A stretch of 9,148 nucleotides of DNA from an uncultured Lachnospiraceae bacterium (GCA_900313745.1 OMSM01000239.1:1-9148), one strand, 5' to 3'; counted from the first letter of the stretch, positions 1 through 6,597 are shown. Notes: generated by a model from the letters alone, not told the origin. Program-made: numbers and translations.

Positions 1-309
1 GTGGGTGCCGTGGTCGGCGCAACCTACCCCGAGCAGGGCAGGGAATTGAGAAAGCGGATGAAGCACGCCTACATCCTGGTGCCCGGTTACGGCGCCCAGG
101 GGGGCAAGGCAGAGGACCTCGTGAATTTCTTCAACGAGGACGGCCTTGGAGCGATCGTCAATTCCTCCCGCGGAATTATCGCGGCCTATAAGAGCGAAGC
201 TTATTCCCGCTTCGGCGCGGAGCGTTTTGCCGAGGCATCGCGCGCGGCGGTGAAGGATATGATCGCGGATATCCGCTCGGCGATGGAGAAGGCCGGGCTT
301 CCGGTCTGA
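1..309 (+). CDS. pyrF: Orotidine 5'-phosphate decarboxylase, type 2 (C-terminal part)
   Basis: This is the 3' end of a gene whose start lies left of the window; 102 codons remain of a family that is usually about 300 residues. The enzyme converts orotidine monophosphate to UMP, the last step of de novo pyrimidine synthesis, in the cytosol. The visible part carries conserved segments of the longer, type 2 decarboxylase family: GATYPEQ near the left edge, then VPGYGAQGG, then the phosphate-gripping stretch AIVNSSRGI. The catalytic Lys/Asp cluster would lie upstream and cannot be checked. The first codon, GTG, is an internal valine and not a start. pyrE follows after 22 bp, which supports a pyr operon. 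A 7-bp inverted repeat (291-297 with 312-318) flanks the stop codon but has no T-tract, so it is not a convincing terminator. Confidence 0.93.
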   Translation: MGAVVGATYPEQGRELRKRMKHAYILVPGYGAQGGKAEDLVNFFNEDGLGAIVNSSRGIIAAYKSEAYSRFGAERFAEASRAAVKDMIADIRSAMEKAGLPV

Positions 310-331
310 TACCCGGCCGGCTGGAGGGCTT

Positions 332-1009
332 ATGGAAGCTTACAAAAAAGAGTTTATTGAATTCATGGTGGAGAGCCAGGTGCTGCGCTTCGGCGAATTC
401 ACCTTAAAGAGCGGAAGGAAGTCTCCCTTCTTCATGAACGCCGGACTCTACCAGACCGGCGGGCAGCTCATGAAGCTCGGTGAGTTCTACGCGAGGGCGA
501 TCGCGGAGCGGTACGGCACGGATTTTGACGTGCTCTTCGGACCGGCATACAAGGGCATTCCGCTGAGCGTCGCCGCGGTGACGGCGCTGTACCGCCTCTA
601 CGGGAAGGAGATCCGCTACTGCTCCAACCGCAAGGAGGTCAAGGATCACGGCGATGCGGGCATTCTTCTCGGGGCAAAACTTAACCCCGGCGACAGGGTG
701 GTGATCATCGAGGACGTGACGACTTCCGGAGCGTCGATGGCGGAGACGGTGCCGATCCTCCGGGCCCAGGCGGACGTGGAAATCCTTGGGCTTATGGTTT
801 CCCTCGACAGGATGGAGAAGGGAATCGATACGGAGAAGAGCGCGCTCTCGGACATAGAGTCGAAATACGGCTTTAGGACCGGAGCTATTGTCAACATGGC
901 GGAAGTCAGGGAGTATCTCAGCGCGCATCCGGTGAACGGACAGCTCTTAATCACGCCGGAGATGGGACTTAAGCTCGACAGGTATTACGAGGAGTACGGG
1001 GCGAGGTAA
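332..1009 (+). CDS. pyrE: Orotate phosphoribosyltransferase
   Basis: The gene encodes 225 residues, a normal length for the clostridial family. The enzyme joins orotate to PRPP to give orotidine monophosphate, the substrate of the PyrF encoded just upstream. Motifs seen: the orotate-contacting FTLKSGRKSPFF at residues 23-34; the mobile catalytic loop NRKEVKDHGDAG at 99-110, with Arg100, Lys101, Lys104 and His106 in the expected places; and the PRPP-binding signature VVIIEDVTTSGAS at 123-135. The start is supported by GGAGG at 323-327. The stop codon TAA shares its last base with the ATG of the next gene (TAATG), so the two are probably translationally coupled. The enzyme normally works as a dimer, with the loop of one subunit reaching into the other's active site (family knowledge). 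No attenuator or PyrR-binding structure is evident before it. Confidence 0.97.
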   Translation: MEAYKKEFIEFMVESQVLRFGEFTLKSGRKSPFFMNAGLYQTGGQLMKLGEFYARAIAERYGTDFDVLFGPAYKGIPLSVAAVTALYRLYGKEIRYCSNRKEVKDHGDAGILLGAKLNPGDRVVIIEDVTTSGASMAETVPILRAQADVEILGLMVSLDRMEKGIDTEKSALSDIESKYGFRTGAIVNMAEVREYLSAHPVNGQLLITPEMGLKLDRYYEEYGAR

Positions 1010-1395
1010 TGGCGACAGTCAGAAAGCCGGGAGGACGCCGGAGGGAGCTGGAGAGGCCGAGCCTTGCCAGCGCGGACAAGGCGAAGAGAGGCAGGAAGCT
1101 CTTTACGAGCAAGAAGTACTCCTTAAAATCCCTGATCTCCGACTGTATCGGCGCGGTTACCTTTGTCTCGGCGGCGGCAGGCCTTGCAGCGGCTTACCGC
1201 GCGGGAGGGCAGGCAACGGTCAGCGTAGGGGCCGGTTTCTTCGTGAGCCTCGTGCTTGCGCTGGCGGGATTTGTCCTGGCCGTCCTGGGAAGACAGGATC
1301 CGGACACCTACGCCTCCCACGCGAGGATAGGAATGCTGCTTAACGGCCTGGTGATTGTGCTCGGCGCTGTTGTGGTTTATCTTGGAACGCTTTAG
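1009..1395 (+). CDS. Small three-helix membrane protein, DUF6142-like, function unknown
   Basis: A 128-residue protein of unknown function. Residues 1-40 are strongly basic and hydrophilic, ending in KLFTSKKYSLKS. Three hydrophobic segments follow, at about 44-63, 72-94 and 107-127. The positive N-terminus suggests that it faces the cytoplasm. The second loop carries the polar stretch GRQDPDTYASHARIG, between helices 2 and 3. From memory this pattern (basic head, F-T-x-K-x-x-S motif, three helices) resembles the DUF6142 family of Lachnospiraceae, which I could not check by search. The start overlaps the pyrE stop codon by one base, with no room for an independent promoter, and purE follows 12 bp after the stop. 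It is therefore wedged between the pyrimidine and purine genes and must be co-expressed with both. A nucleotide-related transport or sensing role is conceivable from position, but nothing in the sequence shows it. Confidence 0.85.
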   Translation: MATVRKPGGRRRELERPSLASADKAKRGRKLFTSKKYSLKSLISDCIGAVTFVSAAAGLAAAYRAGGQATVSVGAGFFVSLVLALAGFVLAVLGRQDPDTYASHARIGMLLNGLVIVLGAVVVYLGTL

Positions 1396-1407
1396 GAAAG
1401 GAGCAAT

Positions 1408-1914
1408 ATGCCGAAGGTTGGTATCGTAATGGGGTCGGATTCCGACATGCCGGTAATGAGCAAGGCGGCGGCGGTTCTCGACAGGTTTGGTGTGGATTAT
1501 GAGATGCGCATCATTTCCGCGCACCGAGAGCCCGATATCTTCTTTGAGTGGGCGAAGGGCGCGGAGGACAGAGGAATCCGCGTAATCATCGCCGGAGCAG
1601 GAATGGCTGCCCACCTTCCGGGCATGTGCGCCGCGCTGTTTCCCATGCCGGTCATCGGGATACCTATGCATACCACAAGCCTGGGAGGCAGAGATTCCCT
1701 CTACTCTATCGTCCAGATGCCCTCGGGAATCCCGGTGGCCACGGTGGCGATCGGGGGAGGCGCAAATGCGGCCCTGCTTGCGTTAAAGATCCTCGCGGTT
1801 TCCGATGACGGGCTCCACAAGGCGCTCAAGGAATACAGTGCGGAGATGGCGGACGGCGTCGCGGCCAAGGACCGGAAGCTGCAGGAGTCCGGATGGGAGA
1901 AATATGGCGGCTGA
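1408..1914 (+). CDS. purE: N5-carboxyaminoimidazole ribonucleotide mutase (class I PurE)
   Basis: A 168-residue protein, typical length for a single-domain PurE. Class I enzymes move the carboxyl group of N5-CAIR to C4, giving CAIR, in step 6 of IMP synthesis. Motifs: GSDSD at residues 9-13, SAHR at 37-40 with His39 matching the catalytic His45 of E. coli PurE, and AGMAAHLPG at 64-72. The segment DSLYSIVQMPSGIPVATVAI at 96-115 matches the bacterial class I pattern rather than the CO2-using class II pattern. Class I enzymes normally need PurK to make N5-CAIR, yet purK is not the next gene and no PurK domain is fused. The start is set by AAAGGAG at 1397-1403. The gene is read from the same transcript as the membrane gene upstream and purM downstream. 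Confidence 0.96.
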   Translation: MPKVGIVMGSDSDMPVMSKAAAVLDRFGVDYEMRIISAHREPDIFFEWAKGAEDRGIRVIIAGAGMAAHLPGMCAALFPMPVIGIPMHTTSLGGRDSLYSIVQMPSGIPVATVAIGGGANAALLALKILAVSDDGLHKALKEYSAEMADGVAAKDRKLQESGWEKYGG

Positions 1915-1942
1915 TGCCGGAATTCACCGGAAAAGGCCGGAA

Positions 1943-1949
1943 GAAAGGG
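1943..1949 (+). promoter_or_regulatory. Ribosome binding site that fixes the purM start
   Basis: GAAAGGG lies 6 bp before the ATG at 1956. The same frame is open further upstream to an ATG at 1893 inside purE, which would add 21 residues. That upstream start has no comparable site, and the added residues do not look like PurM, whereas the protein beginning MLDYKSAGVDIEAGY has the usual PurM N-terminus. The ATG at 1956 is therefore preferred. Confidence 0.75.
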
Positions 1950-1955
1950 CAAGTT

Positions 1956-2984
1956 ATGTTGGATTACAAGAGCGCCGGGGTGGATATCGAAGCTGGCTAC
2001 CGCTCCGTTGAACTGATGAAGCAGTATGTGAAGGAGACCATGCGCCCCGAGGTTCTCGGCGGCATCGGCGGATTCTCCGGTGCCTTCTCCCTGGAGAAGA
2101 TCAAGGGGATGGAGAAGCCCTGCCTGCTCTCCGGAACCGACGGCGTGGGGACGAAGATCAAGCTTGCGTTCCTCATGGACAAGCATGACACGGTGGGCAT
2201 CGACTGCGTCGCAATGTGCGTGAACGACGTCGCCTGTGCGGGAGGCGAGCCGCTGTTTTTCCTGGACTATATCGCCTGCGGGCGCAATATTCCCGAGAAG
2301 ATCGCAGAGATCGTAAAGGGTGTCGCCGAGGGCTGCAAAATGGCGGATTCAGCCCTGATCGGCGGTGAGACCGCGGAGCACCCCGGACTGATGCCCGAGG
2401 ACGAATATGATCTCGCGGGCTTCTCCGTCGGCGTCGTCGACGAGAAGGACATGATTACCGGAAAGGACATACAGCCAGGGGATATCCTCATCGGCGCGGC
2501 GTCCTCCGGCGTGCACTCCAACGGATTCTCCCTGGTGAGGAAGATCTTTGATGTAAACGAGGAAAACCTGGCCGCCTATTATCCCGAGCTCGGCGCGACG
2601 CTTGGAGAAACTCTCCTCACCCCCACGAAGATCTATGTGCGGATGCTCCGCGCAATAAGGGAGGCAGGCGTAAAGATCAGGGGCTGCTCCCACATCACCG
2701 GAGGCGGTTTTTACGAGAACATCCCCCGCATGCTTCCCGAAGGCGCGCGCGCGTCGGTGAGGAAGGACAGCTACCCTGTCCCGCCCATCTTCAGGCTCAT
2801 GCAGGAGAAGGGGCAGATTGATGAACACATGATGTACAATACCTTCAACATGGGCATAGGAATGTGCATGGCGGTGCGCCCCGAAGACGCGGAGAAGACT
2901 CTTCTCGCGATAGAGGAGGCCGGAGAGAAGGGATATATCATCGGTGAGGTCGTTTCCGGCGGGAAGGGTGTGGACATATGCTGA
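1956..2984 (+). CDS. purM: Phosphoribosylformylglycinamidine cyclo-ligase (AIR synthetase)
   Basis: From the ATG at 1956 the protein has 342 residues, the usual PurM length. It closes the imidazole ring, converting FGAM and ATP to aminoimidazole ribonucleotide (step 5 of IMP synthesis), as a dimer of the PurM/PurL/SelD/HypE fold (family knowledge). Motifs: the opening segment YKSAGVDIEAGY at residues 4-15, the glycine-rich GTDGVGTKIKL at 60-70, NDVACAGGEPLFFLDY at 90-105, GGETAEHPG at 136-144, GVHSNGFSLVR at 185-195, HITGGGFYENIPR at 246-258, and TFNMGIGM at 296-303. The segment VACAGGEP differs from the better-known VVQGAEP form, but clostridial proteins often vary here. The 3' end overlaps purN by 7 bp (ATGCTGA), so the two are probably translationally coupled. 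Confidence 0.96.
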   Translation: MLDYKSAGVDIEAGYRSVELMKQYVKETMRPEVLGGIGGFSGAFSLEKIKGMEKPCLLSGTDGVGTKIKLAFLMDKHDTVGIDCVAMCVNDVACAGGEPLFFLDYIACGRNIPEKIAEIVKGVAEGCKMADSALIGGETAEHPGLMPEDEYDLAGFSVGVVDEKDMITGKDIQPGDILIGAASSGVHSNGFSLVRKIFDVNEENLAAYYPELGATLGETLLTPTKIYVRMLRAIREAGVKIRGCSHITGGGFYENIPRMLPEGARASVRKDSYPVPPIFRLMQEKGQIDEHMMYNTFNMGIGMCMAVRPEDAEKTLLAIEEAGEKGYIIGEVVSGGKGVDIC

Positions 2985-3601
2985 ATCTTGTGGTCTGTGT
3001 CTCCGGCGGGGGCACGAATCTCCAGAGCATCATCGACCGCATCGCGGACGGTACGCTTAAAGACGTCGCGATCCGCAGGGTTATCGCCAACAACCCCGGG
3101 GCATACGCACTCACCAGGGCAAAGGATGCCGGGATTGAGGGAATCTGCATCAGTCCGAAAAGCTATGCGTCGAGAGCGGAGTTCAACGAGGCGCTTCTTA
3201 GGGGAGTAAAGGAAGCGGAACCCGATCTTGTGGTTCTTGCGGGTTTCCTTGTGGCAATTCCTCCGGAAATGATCCGGGCTTTTCCGAACAGGATCATCAA
3301 TATCCATCCCTCACTCATCCCTTCCTTCTGCGGGGTGGGCTACTACGGGCTGAAGGTGCATGAGGCCGCGCTGAAGCGCGGAGTGAAGATCACGGGAGCC
3401 ACGGTGCACTTCGTCGACGAGGGCATGGACTCCGGGCCGATCATCCTGCAGAAGGCGGTAGGGGTGGAGCCCGGCGATACCCCGGAGATACTGCAGAGAA
3501 GGGTGATGGAACAGGCGGAGTGGAAGATTCTGCCCGAGGCTGTTGCCTTGATTGCCGGCGGACGGCTCAAGGTGGAGGACGGCCAGGTAAGGATGGCGTA
3601 A
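2978..3601 (+). CDS. purN: Phosphoribosylglycinamide formyltransferase (GART)
   Basis: A 207-residue protein that transfers a formyl group from 10-formyltetrahydrofolate to GAR (step 3 of IMP synthesis). The N-terminal VCVSGGGTNLQSI (residues 6-18) is the phosphate-binding glycine loop. The catalytic triad of the family is present as Asn108 and His110 in NIHPSLIP, and Asp151 in EGMDSGPII, matching Asn106, His108 and Asp144 of E. coli PurN. The loop FCGVGYYGLKVHEAAL (117-132) is the usual folate-side region, in its clostridial form. The start overlaps the purM stop codon, and GGGAAGGG at 2961-2968 serves as its ribosome binding site. In Bacillus-type pur operons purH follows purN, but here a short non-coding gap and purD follow. 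It is intact, with no sign of decay. Confidence 0.96.
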   Translation: MLNLVVCVSGGGTNLQSIIDRIADGTLKDVAIRRVIANNPGAYALTRAKDAGIEGICISPKSYASRAEFNEALLRGVKEAEPDLVVLAGFLVAIPPEMIRAFPNRIINIHPSLIPSFCGVGYYGLKVHEAALKRGVKITGATVHFVDEGMDSGPIILQKAVGVEPGDTPEILQRRVMEQAEWKILPEAVALIAGGRLKVEDGQVRMA

Positions 3602-3616
3602 ACAGGCGGATTTACC

Positions 3617-3632
3617 CGGCGCTACGGCGCCG
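3617..3632 (+). repeat. Perfect 6-bp hairpin with UACG tetraloop in the purN-purD gap
   Basis: CGGCGC (3617-3622) and GCGCCG (3627-3632) pair perfectly around the four-base loop TACG. As RNA this gives a C(UACG)G loop, one of the very stable UNCG-type tetraloops. It begins 15 bp after the purN stop codon and has no T-tract after it, so it is more likely an RNA stability, processing or pausing element than a terminator. Its function is inferred; the pairing is seen directly. Confidence 0.6.
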
Positions 3633-3637
3633 TATCC

Positions 3638-3664
3638 GGCAGAAGCGCATTCGCGGTTTCTGCC
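3638..3664 (+). repeat. Second inverted repeat in the purN-purD gap
   Basis: GGCAGAA (3638-3644) pairs perfectly with TTCTGCC (3658-3664). An inner GCG/CGC pair (3645-3647 with 3652-3654) around CATT continues the stem past a small bulge. The structure ends 4 bp before the purD ribosome binding site (GGGAGG, 3669-3674), so it could influence purD translation. No T-tract follows, and transcription is expected to continue into purD. Confidence 0.5.
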
Positions 3665-3679
3665 TGATGGGAGGTTTGA

Positions 3680-4957
3680 ATGAAGATATTACTTGTCGGC
3701 GGCGGCGGAAGAGAGCATGCGATCGCATCGGCAATCGCGAAAAGCCCCAGGTGCGGCAGGCTCTACTGTGCACCGGGCAACGCGGGAATCGCGGAGATCG
3801 CGGAGTGCGTCCCCATCGGCGTCATGGACTTTGAGGCGCTGTCCGCGTTCGCGCTGGAGAACGAAATTGATCTCGTCGTATGTTCGCAGGATGATCCGCT
3901 GTGCGCGGGCATAGTCGACTATATGGAGGAGAAGGGACTCCGGGTCTTCGGCACCAGGAAGAACGCCGCGGTGATCGAGGGAAGCAAGGCCTTTTCCAAG
4001 AACCTCATGAAGAAGTACGGCATTCCCACCGCTGCGTACGAGATCTTCACGGATCCGGATGAGGCCCTCCGCTATCTGGAGAGCTGCAGTTTCCCGATCG
4101 TGTTAAAGGCCGACGGGCTTGCGCTGGGCAAGGGCGTGCTGATCTGCGGAAGCTATGAGGAAGCGGCCGCAGGCGTAAAGGAGATCATGAGCGACCGCAA
4201 ATTCGGCGAAGCAGGGAGCAAAATGGTCATCGAGGAGTTTATGACCGGAAGGGAAGTCTCCGTCCTTGCCTTCGTTGACGGGAAGCATCTCGCTCTTATG
4301 AGCTCTGCCCAGGATCACAAGAGGGCAGGCGACGGGGATACCGGCCTCAACACCGGCGGAATGGGCACATTCTCTCCCAGCCCCTTCTACACGGAGGAAG
4401 TGGACAGGGCGTGCAGGGATCTGATCTACCAGAAAACCGTGGACGCTATGGCTGCCGAGGGAAGGCCGTTCAAAGGAGTGCTGTATTTTGGTCTGATGAT
4501 GACGCAAAACGGGCCAAAAGTGGTAGAATATAATACTAGGTTTGGCGACCCTGAGACACAGGTGGTTCTTCCGCGGATGGAGACAGATATCCTGGATGTG
4601 ATGGATGCCTGCATCGACGGCACGCTGGACAGGATAGACCTGAAGTTTGCCGATAATGCCGCGGTCTGCGTGGTACTGGCCTCGGAGGGATATCCGGTCA
4701 GCTATGAGAAGGGGAAAGTCATAACCGGCCTGGAGAGTTTTCACGGAAAGCAGGATTATTTCTGCTTCCACGCGGGAACGAAGACAGGCCCCGGCGGTGA
4801 GATTCTGACGAACGGAGGCCGGGTGCTCGGGGTGACCGCCCTGGGCGCGACGCTGAAGGAGGCCAGGGCGAAGGCATATGAGGCCGCCGGCTGGGTAAGT
4901 TTTGACAACAAGTACATGCGTCATGACATAGGGAAAGCCCTGGATGAGATCGGCTGA
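3680..4957 (+). CDS. purD: Phosphoribosylamine-glycine ligase (GAR synthetase)
   Basis: A 425-residue, full-length ATP-grasp ligase that joins phosphoribosylamine and glycine, using ATP (step 2 of IMP synthesis). Domains run in the family order. The N-domain begins with LVGGGGREHAI at residues 5-15 and has APGNAG at 31-36. The ATP-grasp region follows, with EGSKAFSKNLMKKYGIPTA at 100-118, VLKADGLALGKGVLI at 141-155 and AQDHKRAGDGDTGLNTGGMG at 210-229. The magnesium-binding segment is VEYNTRFGDPETQ at 282-294, and the C-domain has NGGRVLGVTALG at 378-389. In the N-domain, the position of the usual GPExPL loop reads SQDDPL (69-74), a variant noted in the findings. The start has GGGAGG 5 bp upstream. 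The next gene follows 41 bp after the stop with no promoter seen between. Confidence 0.96.
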   Translation: MKILLVGGGGREHAIASAIAKSPRCGRLYCAPGNAGIAEIAECVPIGVMDFEALSAFALENEIDLVVCSQDDPLCAGIVDYMEEKGLRVFGTRKNAAVIEGSKAFSKNLMKKYGIPTAAYEIFTDPDEALRYLESCSFPIVLKADGLALGKGVLICGSYEEAAAGVKEIMSDRKFGEAGSKMVIEEFMTGREVSVLAFVDGKHLALMSSAQDHKRAGDGDTGLNTGGMGTFSPSPFYTEEVDRACRDLIYQKTVDAMAAEGRPFKGVLYFGLMMTQNGPKVVEYNTRFGDPETQVVLPRMETDILDVMDACIDGTLDRIDLKFADNAAVCVVLASEGYPVSYEKGKVITGLESFHGKQDYFCFHAGTKTGPGGEILTNGGRVLGVTALGATLKEARAKAYEAAGWVSFDNKYMRHDIGKALDEIG

Positions 4958-4998
4958 ACAGGGCGGAGTTTGAAAAAAGCTGCAGAGGAGATTCAATT

Positions 4999-6504
4999 AT
5001 GAGAATTCGGGACTTTGGAAGGGCTGCCAGAAATATGGCGGCGGTCTTCGCGCTTGCGGGCCTGGTCGGACTGTCTTCGATGGTCGCGTCGGCGGCTACA
5101 GGTACGGCCAACGGCAACATCAACATCCGTCAGCAGGCGACGGTGAATTCAAGCGCAATCGGTTCTCTGACGAACGGCACCAGCGTCACCCTTGGTGAGG
5201 CGGTGACGAACGATGCCGGAGAGACCTGGTACCAGATCACCACCAGCGGCGGCCAGACCGGGTATGTCCGCTCGGATCTGATCACCATCACCGAGGAAAC
5301 TCCCGCGAGCGGTACCGGTGAGACCGGGAACACGGGGTCCGATGTCCCTTCGGCAATGGGCGACGGATATGCCGCTTCCATGACCCCCACCAATGCGACG
5401 GTGACCAGCGATGTGAACATCCGCAGCGGCGCCGGAACGGACTACGGCAAGCTCGGGACCCTCACCGCGGGAACGACTCTCGTGCTGATCGGCCAGGCGA
5501 AGGACAGCTCCGGAGATGTGTGGTACCAGTTCTACAGCACCAACACTCCTCAGCAGATGACCGGATTTATCCGTTACGACTACATTTCCATCGGCGAGCC
5601 CCTGCAGCAGATGACCGAGGTAGTTCCGGCAGCTCCTTCGGACAGCGCCGGAACCGAGCGCCCTCAGTACCAGGCGGTGTACACCGCGGATGAGAGCGGC
5701 CAGGACACCTGGTATCTCTATGACAACCAGTCCAATACCAGAAAGAAGATCTCCGACATCAACAAGGCGATCCAGGAAGCACAGGACGCGGCGATCGAGG
5801 CCCAGGGCAAGGCGGGCAGCATGCGCACTCTCGCAATAATCTTCGGCGTCGCGCTTATCGCGGCAATCGCGGGCCTTGTGCTGATGTTCATCCAGATGCG
5901 CAGGAACCGCACCGAGGGCGACGAGGTTGATCTTATGAAGATCCGCCAGGGCCAGCAGAGGAGACGTCCCGAGACCGGAGCAAAGAAGGAAGGCACGGGC
6001 ATCGGCATCCGCGGAAGGTCCCAGGAGGGCGGCGCGGCAAGGAACAGCAGGGAGGGAGCGCAGCGCTCCGCATATCCTACAAGGAAACCCGCCGAGCAGC
6101 AGCACGCGGAAGGCGCGCCTAAGAGACCTGCATCTCCGGCAGGCCAGGGCCAGGCAAGGCCTCAGGCTGCGGATGCCCAGGCGAGACAGCGCGCACCTCA
6201 GGGACAGGACGGTGACGTCCGCGTCCGCCAGCCCAGGCCTGAGGGTGAGATGAGGCGCAGGCCGGCAGAAGGAGCAGGAGCGCCGCAGAGGCCTCATGAG
6301 GGTGCGGAAGGCGCGGCAAGGCCGGCACAGAACCCCGTCCGTGAGGGTGCAGCCGAGGTCAGGAGAGACGTGCGTGCGGCTCAGGGCGCCGTGAGAACTG
6401 CGGAAGGCGCTGTGAGAAACGAGGCACATCAGGTCCGCAGGGCGGCGCAGAATTTTGCCGACGTGGACGAGGAGTTCCAGTTCATGGATGTTGACGGGAA
6501 ATAA
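4999..6504 (+). CDS. Membrane-anchored protein with two bacterial SH3 domains and a disordered basic cytoplasmic tail
   Basis: A 501-residue protein of unrecognised specific function. Residues 1-33 form a signal peptide: an RIRDFGRAARN basic start, a hydrophobic core, and an ASA-type cleavage site near 30-33. Two SH3b-like repeats follow, about 36-97 (NINIRQQATVNSSAIGSL ... GYVRSDLI) and 135-198 (DVNIRSGAGTDYGKLGTL ... GFIRYDYI), each with the NIR start and W-Y-Q centre typical of cell-wall-binding SH3 domains. A short Tyr/Trp-rich module (225-243) and a charged helix (250-275) lead to one transmembrane segment at about 277-299, followed by MRRNR, which places the C-terminus in the cytoplasm. 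Residues 303-485 are low complexity, rich in Arg, Ala, Gly, Pro and Gln, with seven EGA triplets; the last 16 residues are acidic and aromatic (FADVDEEFQFMDVDGK). AGAGGAG-like ribosome binding bases (4984-4990) support the start. It probably senses or binds the cell wall. Its place after purD suggests co-transcription only. Confidence 0.88.
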   Translation: MRIRDFGRAARNMAAVFALAGLVGLSSMVASAATGTANGNINIRQQATVNSSAIGSLTNGTSVTLGEAVTNDAGETWYQITTSGGQTGYVRSDLITITEETPASGTGETGNTGSDVPSAMGDGYAASMTPTNATVTSDVNIRSGAGTDYGKLGTLTAGTTLVLIGQAKDSSGDVWYQFYSTNTPQQMTGFIRYDYISIGEPLQQMTEVVPAAPSDSAGTERPQYQAVYTADESGQDTWYLYDNQSNTRKKISDINKAIQEAQDAAIEAQGKAGSMRTLAIIFGVALIAAIAGLVLMFIQMRRNRTEGDEVDLMKIRQGQQRRRPETGAKKEGTGIGIRGRSQEGGAARNSREGAQRSAYPTRKPAEQQHAEGAPKRPASPAGQGQARPQAADAQARQRAPQGQDGDVRVRQPRPEGEMRRRPAEGAGAPQRPHEGAEGAARPAQNPVREGAAEVRRDVRAAQGAVRTAEGAVRNEAHQVRRAAQNFADVDEEFQFMDVDGK

Positions 6505-6597
6505 GGAGCATCCTTCCGCGGACGGACTGCGGATGCGGAATCCCGGCGCGGGCATCCCGGGCAGGGAACAGCCTCTCCGGAGGCAGACAGATTAATC
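6505..6597 (+). repeat. Gap after the SH3 gene with three short GC-rich inverted repeats
   Basis: Three stems lie in a row: GCATCC 6508-6513 with GGATGC 6531-6536 (competing with TTCCGC 6514-6519 and GCGGAA 6535-6540); CCCGG 6542-6546 with CCGGG 6557-6561; and GCCTC 6571-6575 with GAGGC 6580-6584 around a TCCG loop, again a C(UNCG)G tetraloop. None is followed by a T-run, so they do not look like intrinsic terminators. They could protect the 3' end of the upstream message. In such GC-rich DNA, 5- to 6-bp pairings can also arise by chance. No coding sequence is evident. Confidence 0.4.

Noticed and set aside
291..318. 7-bp inverted repeat across the pyrF stop codon as a terminator
   Set aside because: No T-tract follows, pyrE begins 14 bp later with its own ribosome binding site, and short CCGG-type pairings are common in this base composition.
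1893..1955. Upstream in-frame ATG giving a 363-residue PurM
   Set aside because: The added 21 residues are not PurM-like and overlap purE. The ATG at 1956 has a well-placed GAAAGGG and gives the usual N-terminus.
1915..1955. CCGG repeats between purE and purM as a regulatory hairpin
   Set aside because: Only 4-bp pairings are possible around the repeated CCGG units. They are too weak and too likely by chance.
4529..4534. TATAAT inside purD as an internal promoter
   Set aside because: There is no acceptable -35 box at 15-19 bp upstream, and the bases encode the conserved EYNTRFGD motif of PurD.
5149..6555. 468-codon open frame on the - strand opposite the SH3 gene
   Set aside because: It is a shadow of GC-rich, low-complexity coding DNA. 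The + strand frame has a signal peptide, SH3 domains, a membrane helix and a ribosome binding site. The antisense product has no recognisable domain and starts beyond the real gene in a structured gap.
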